Below, one piece after another: positions 6,149-7,204 of a stretch of DNA of 7,204 nucleotides. Source of the stretch: Spirochaetota bacterium (lineage in GTDB: Bacteria; Spirochaetota; Spirochaetia; B11-G9); the NCBI GenBank assembly GCA_003641695.1, contig QNBL01000138.1:1-7204 (forward strand), in the 5' to 3' direction. The position numbers and the translations under genes were made by a program. The notes under the pieces are model-generated. The model was not told the origin of the DNA. It ran no database searches and worked only from the letters and a program-made list of their open reading frames with translations. Position 1 is the first letter of the stretch. Every line of letters begins with the position of its first letter.

Positions 6149-7204
6149 CTAGCCCTCAAGCAAGTGTACCGCAGCCGGAGAAAAGTCCACACTCACTTCA
6201 TCTCCAACACTGAAAAACCCTTCCTCAATAGGGTTATGGGTTACAGCATAGATGGGATCTCTTCCTGGTATTTCAATGTCGTATTCAACGGTAGGCCCAA
6301 GATATACCATCTTGATTATCTTTCCCCGGAAAAGACCGATATCCCCGGAATTGTAATCTTTAATCTGAAGGGATTCGGGTCTTACTATGGCGTTTACCGC
6401 ATTACCGACTGCATCTTTTTTCAGTTTGCCCGGAATTTTTTTTACTTTCCCGTCAAAATCCACCGAAAAGCCGTCTCCCGTATCAGGAGCAGTAATCTTC
6501 CCCTTTACCGAATTTACTCTCCCTACAAAATCCGCAACAAACTGGTTTACAGGTTTGGAGTATATTTCAAAAGGGGTCCCCACCTGCATAATATGCCCTT
6601 CATTCATTACAACGATCCTGTCTGATACTATCATCGCCTCAGCCTGATCGTGGGTAACATATATGCTAGTTATCTTGAAAGTCTGCTGTATTCTTCTTAT
6701 CTCAAACCTCATCTGCTCCCTGAGTTTCGCGTCAAGATTGGACAGGGGTTCGTCAAAAAGAAGAACGCTTGGACGATTAATGATCGATCTTGCCAAAGCA
6801 ACCCTCTGCTGCTGTCCTCCGGAAAGCTGATCGGGACGGCGGTTGTAGTACTCCTGAAGATTCATTATCTCCATTATCTTGTCAACTTCTTCCTTTATAA
6901 CCTTTTTATCAAACCCCTTTAGCTCGAGCCCGAATGCAATGTTCTGTCCCACAGAAAGATGCGGAAATATTGCATAACTCTGAAATACCATGGCGGTATC
7001 CCTCTTGTTCGGCGGCAGATTGTTAATCATCTCCCCGGATAGCCAGATTTCCCCTGTTGTTGGGGTTTCAAAGCCCGATACAATTCTCAAGGTTGTTGTT
7101 TTTCCGCATCCTGAAGGGCCGAGAAAACTTACCATCTCCCCTTCATTGATCTCCAGGTTAACATCTTCTACGGCTGTAACCTGTTTTTGGGGATGATCCG
7201 GATC
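6149..7204 (-). CDS. ABC importer ATP-binding subunit, MalK/UgpC/PotA/FbpC type (5' end beyond window)
   Basis: The frame is open to the window edge, so 351 residues are visible and perhaps 10-20 N-terminal residues are missing. The ATG at 7135 directly precedes Walker A and cannot be the start, because the codons before it encode the usual lead-in VTAVEDVNLEINEGE. In visible numbering: Walker A GPSGCGKTT (29-37), Q-loop Q75 in MVFQSYAIFPHL, signature LSGGQ (127-131), Walker B VLLFDEP (147-153), switch histidine H185 in YVTHDQAEA, then a TOBE-type domain (about 228-351) with IVRPESLQI. It is a cytosolic subunit that powers a binding-protein-dependent importer. The sequence suits ferric iron, polyamine, phosphonate or sugar systems, and the substrate cannot be chosen without the permeases. 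Those genes should lie to the right, upstream on the minus strand, making this the promoter-distal gene. Confidence 0.94.
   Translation of the reverse strand, partial: DPDHPQKQVTAVEDVNLEINEGEMVSFLGPSGCGKTTTLRIVSGFETPTTGEIWLSGEMINNLPPNKRDTAMVFQSYAIFPHLSVGQNIAFGLELKGFDKKVIKEEVDKIMEIMNLQEYYNRRPDQLSGGQQQRVALARSIINRPSVLLFDEPLSNLDAKLREQMRFEIRRIQQTFKITSIYVTHDQAEAMIVSDRIVVMNEGHIMQVGTPFEIYSKPVNQFVADFVGRVNSVKGKITAPDTGDGFSVDFDGKVKKIPGKLKKDAVGNAVNAIVRPESLQIKDYNSGDIGLFRGKIIKMVYLGPTVEYDIEIPGRDPIYAVTHNPIEEGFFSVGDEVSVDFSPAAVHLLEG

Noticed and set aside
6164..6625. 153-codon frame on the plus strand opposite the ABC ATPase
   Set aside because: It is antisense to the TOBE-domain coding region and shows no domain features; the minus-strand gene accounts for the openness.
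7133..7135. ATG at 7135 (minus strand) as the ABC ATPase start
   Set aside because: It would remove the beta-strands before Walker A; the open frame upstream encodes the standard VTAVEDVNLEINEGE lead-in.

Overview
The window looks like ordinary chromosomal housekeeping and regulatory DNA from a Gram-negative-type bacterium of moderate GC (roughly 45-48% by eye). The gene mix is a YgiQ-type radical SAM protein, a MATE exporter, a CotR/CapV-type patatin, a GAF/HD-GYP phosphodiesterase, PepD and a solute ABC ATPase. It would fit a free-living spirochaete or a similar anaerobe, but nothing here fixes the lineage and that guess is weak. I see no rRNA, tRNA, insertion sequence, CRISPR array or phage gene. 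Coding density is above 95%.

Layout. (1) Positions 1-3264, plus strand: a tight three-gene cluster of the YgiQ C-terminal part (cut by the left edge), a 12-helix MATE transporter starting one base inside the ygiQ stop, and a cytosolic patatin-like acyl hydrolase starting 4 bases after the MATE stop. The spacing implies one transcript with translational coupling. (2) Positions 3270-4403, minus strand: a GAF plus HD-GYP cyclic-di-GMP phosphodiesterase, tail-to-tail with the patatin and only 5 bases from it. (3) Positions 4404-4535: a 132-base divergent regulatory gap with two small dyads, a possible promoter and the pepD ribosome binding site. (4) Positions 4536-5990, plus strand: full-length PepD dipeptidase with all metal and catalytic residues intact. 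(5) Positions 5991-6148: a convergent gap with a short hairpin. (6) Positions 6149-7204, minus strand: an importer ABC ATPase that runs off the right edge and is the last gene of an operon lying further right.

How they work together. Only the first three genes look co-transcribed, and no shared pathway is evident. The most interesting item is the phosphodiesterase: its GAF domain carries a complete NKFDE signature, known from cyclic-nucleotide-binding GAF domains, which raises the possibility that one cyclic nucleotide controls breakdown of another. It lies next to a patatin of the family that includes the CBASS effector CapV, but no CD-NTase or other CBASS partner is present, so I do not claim a defence system. 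I found no convincing new multi-gene system.
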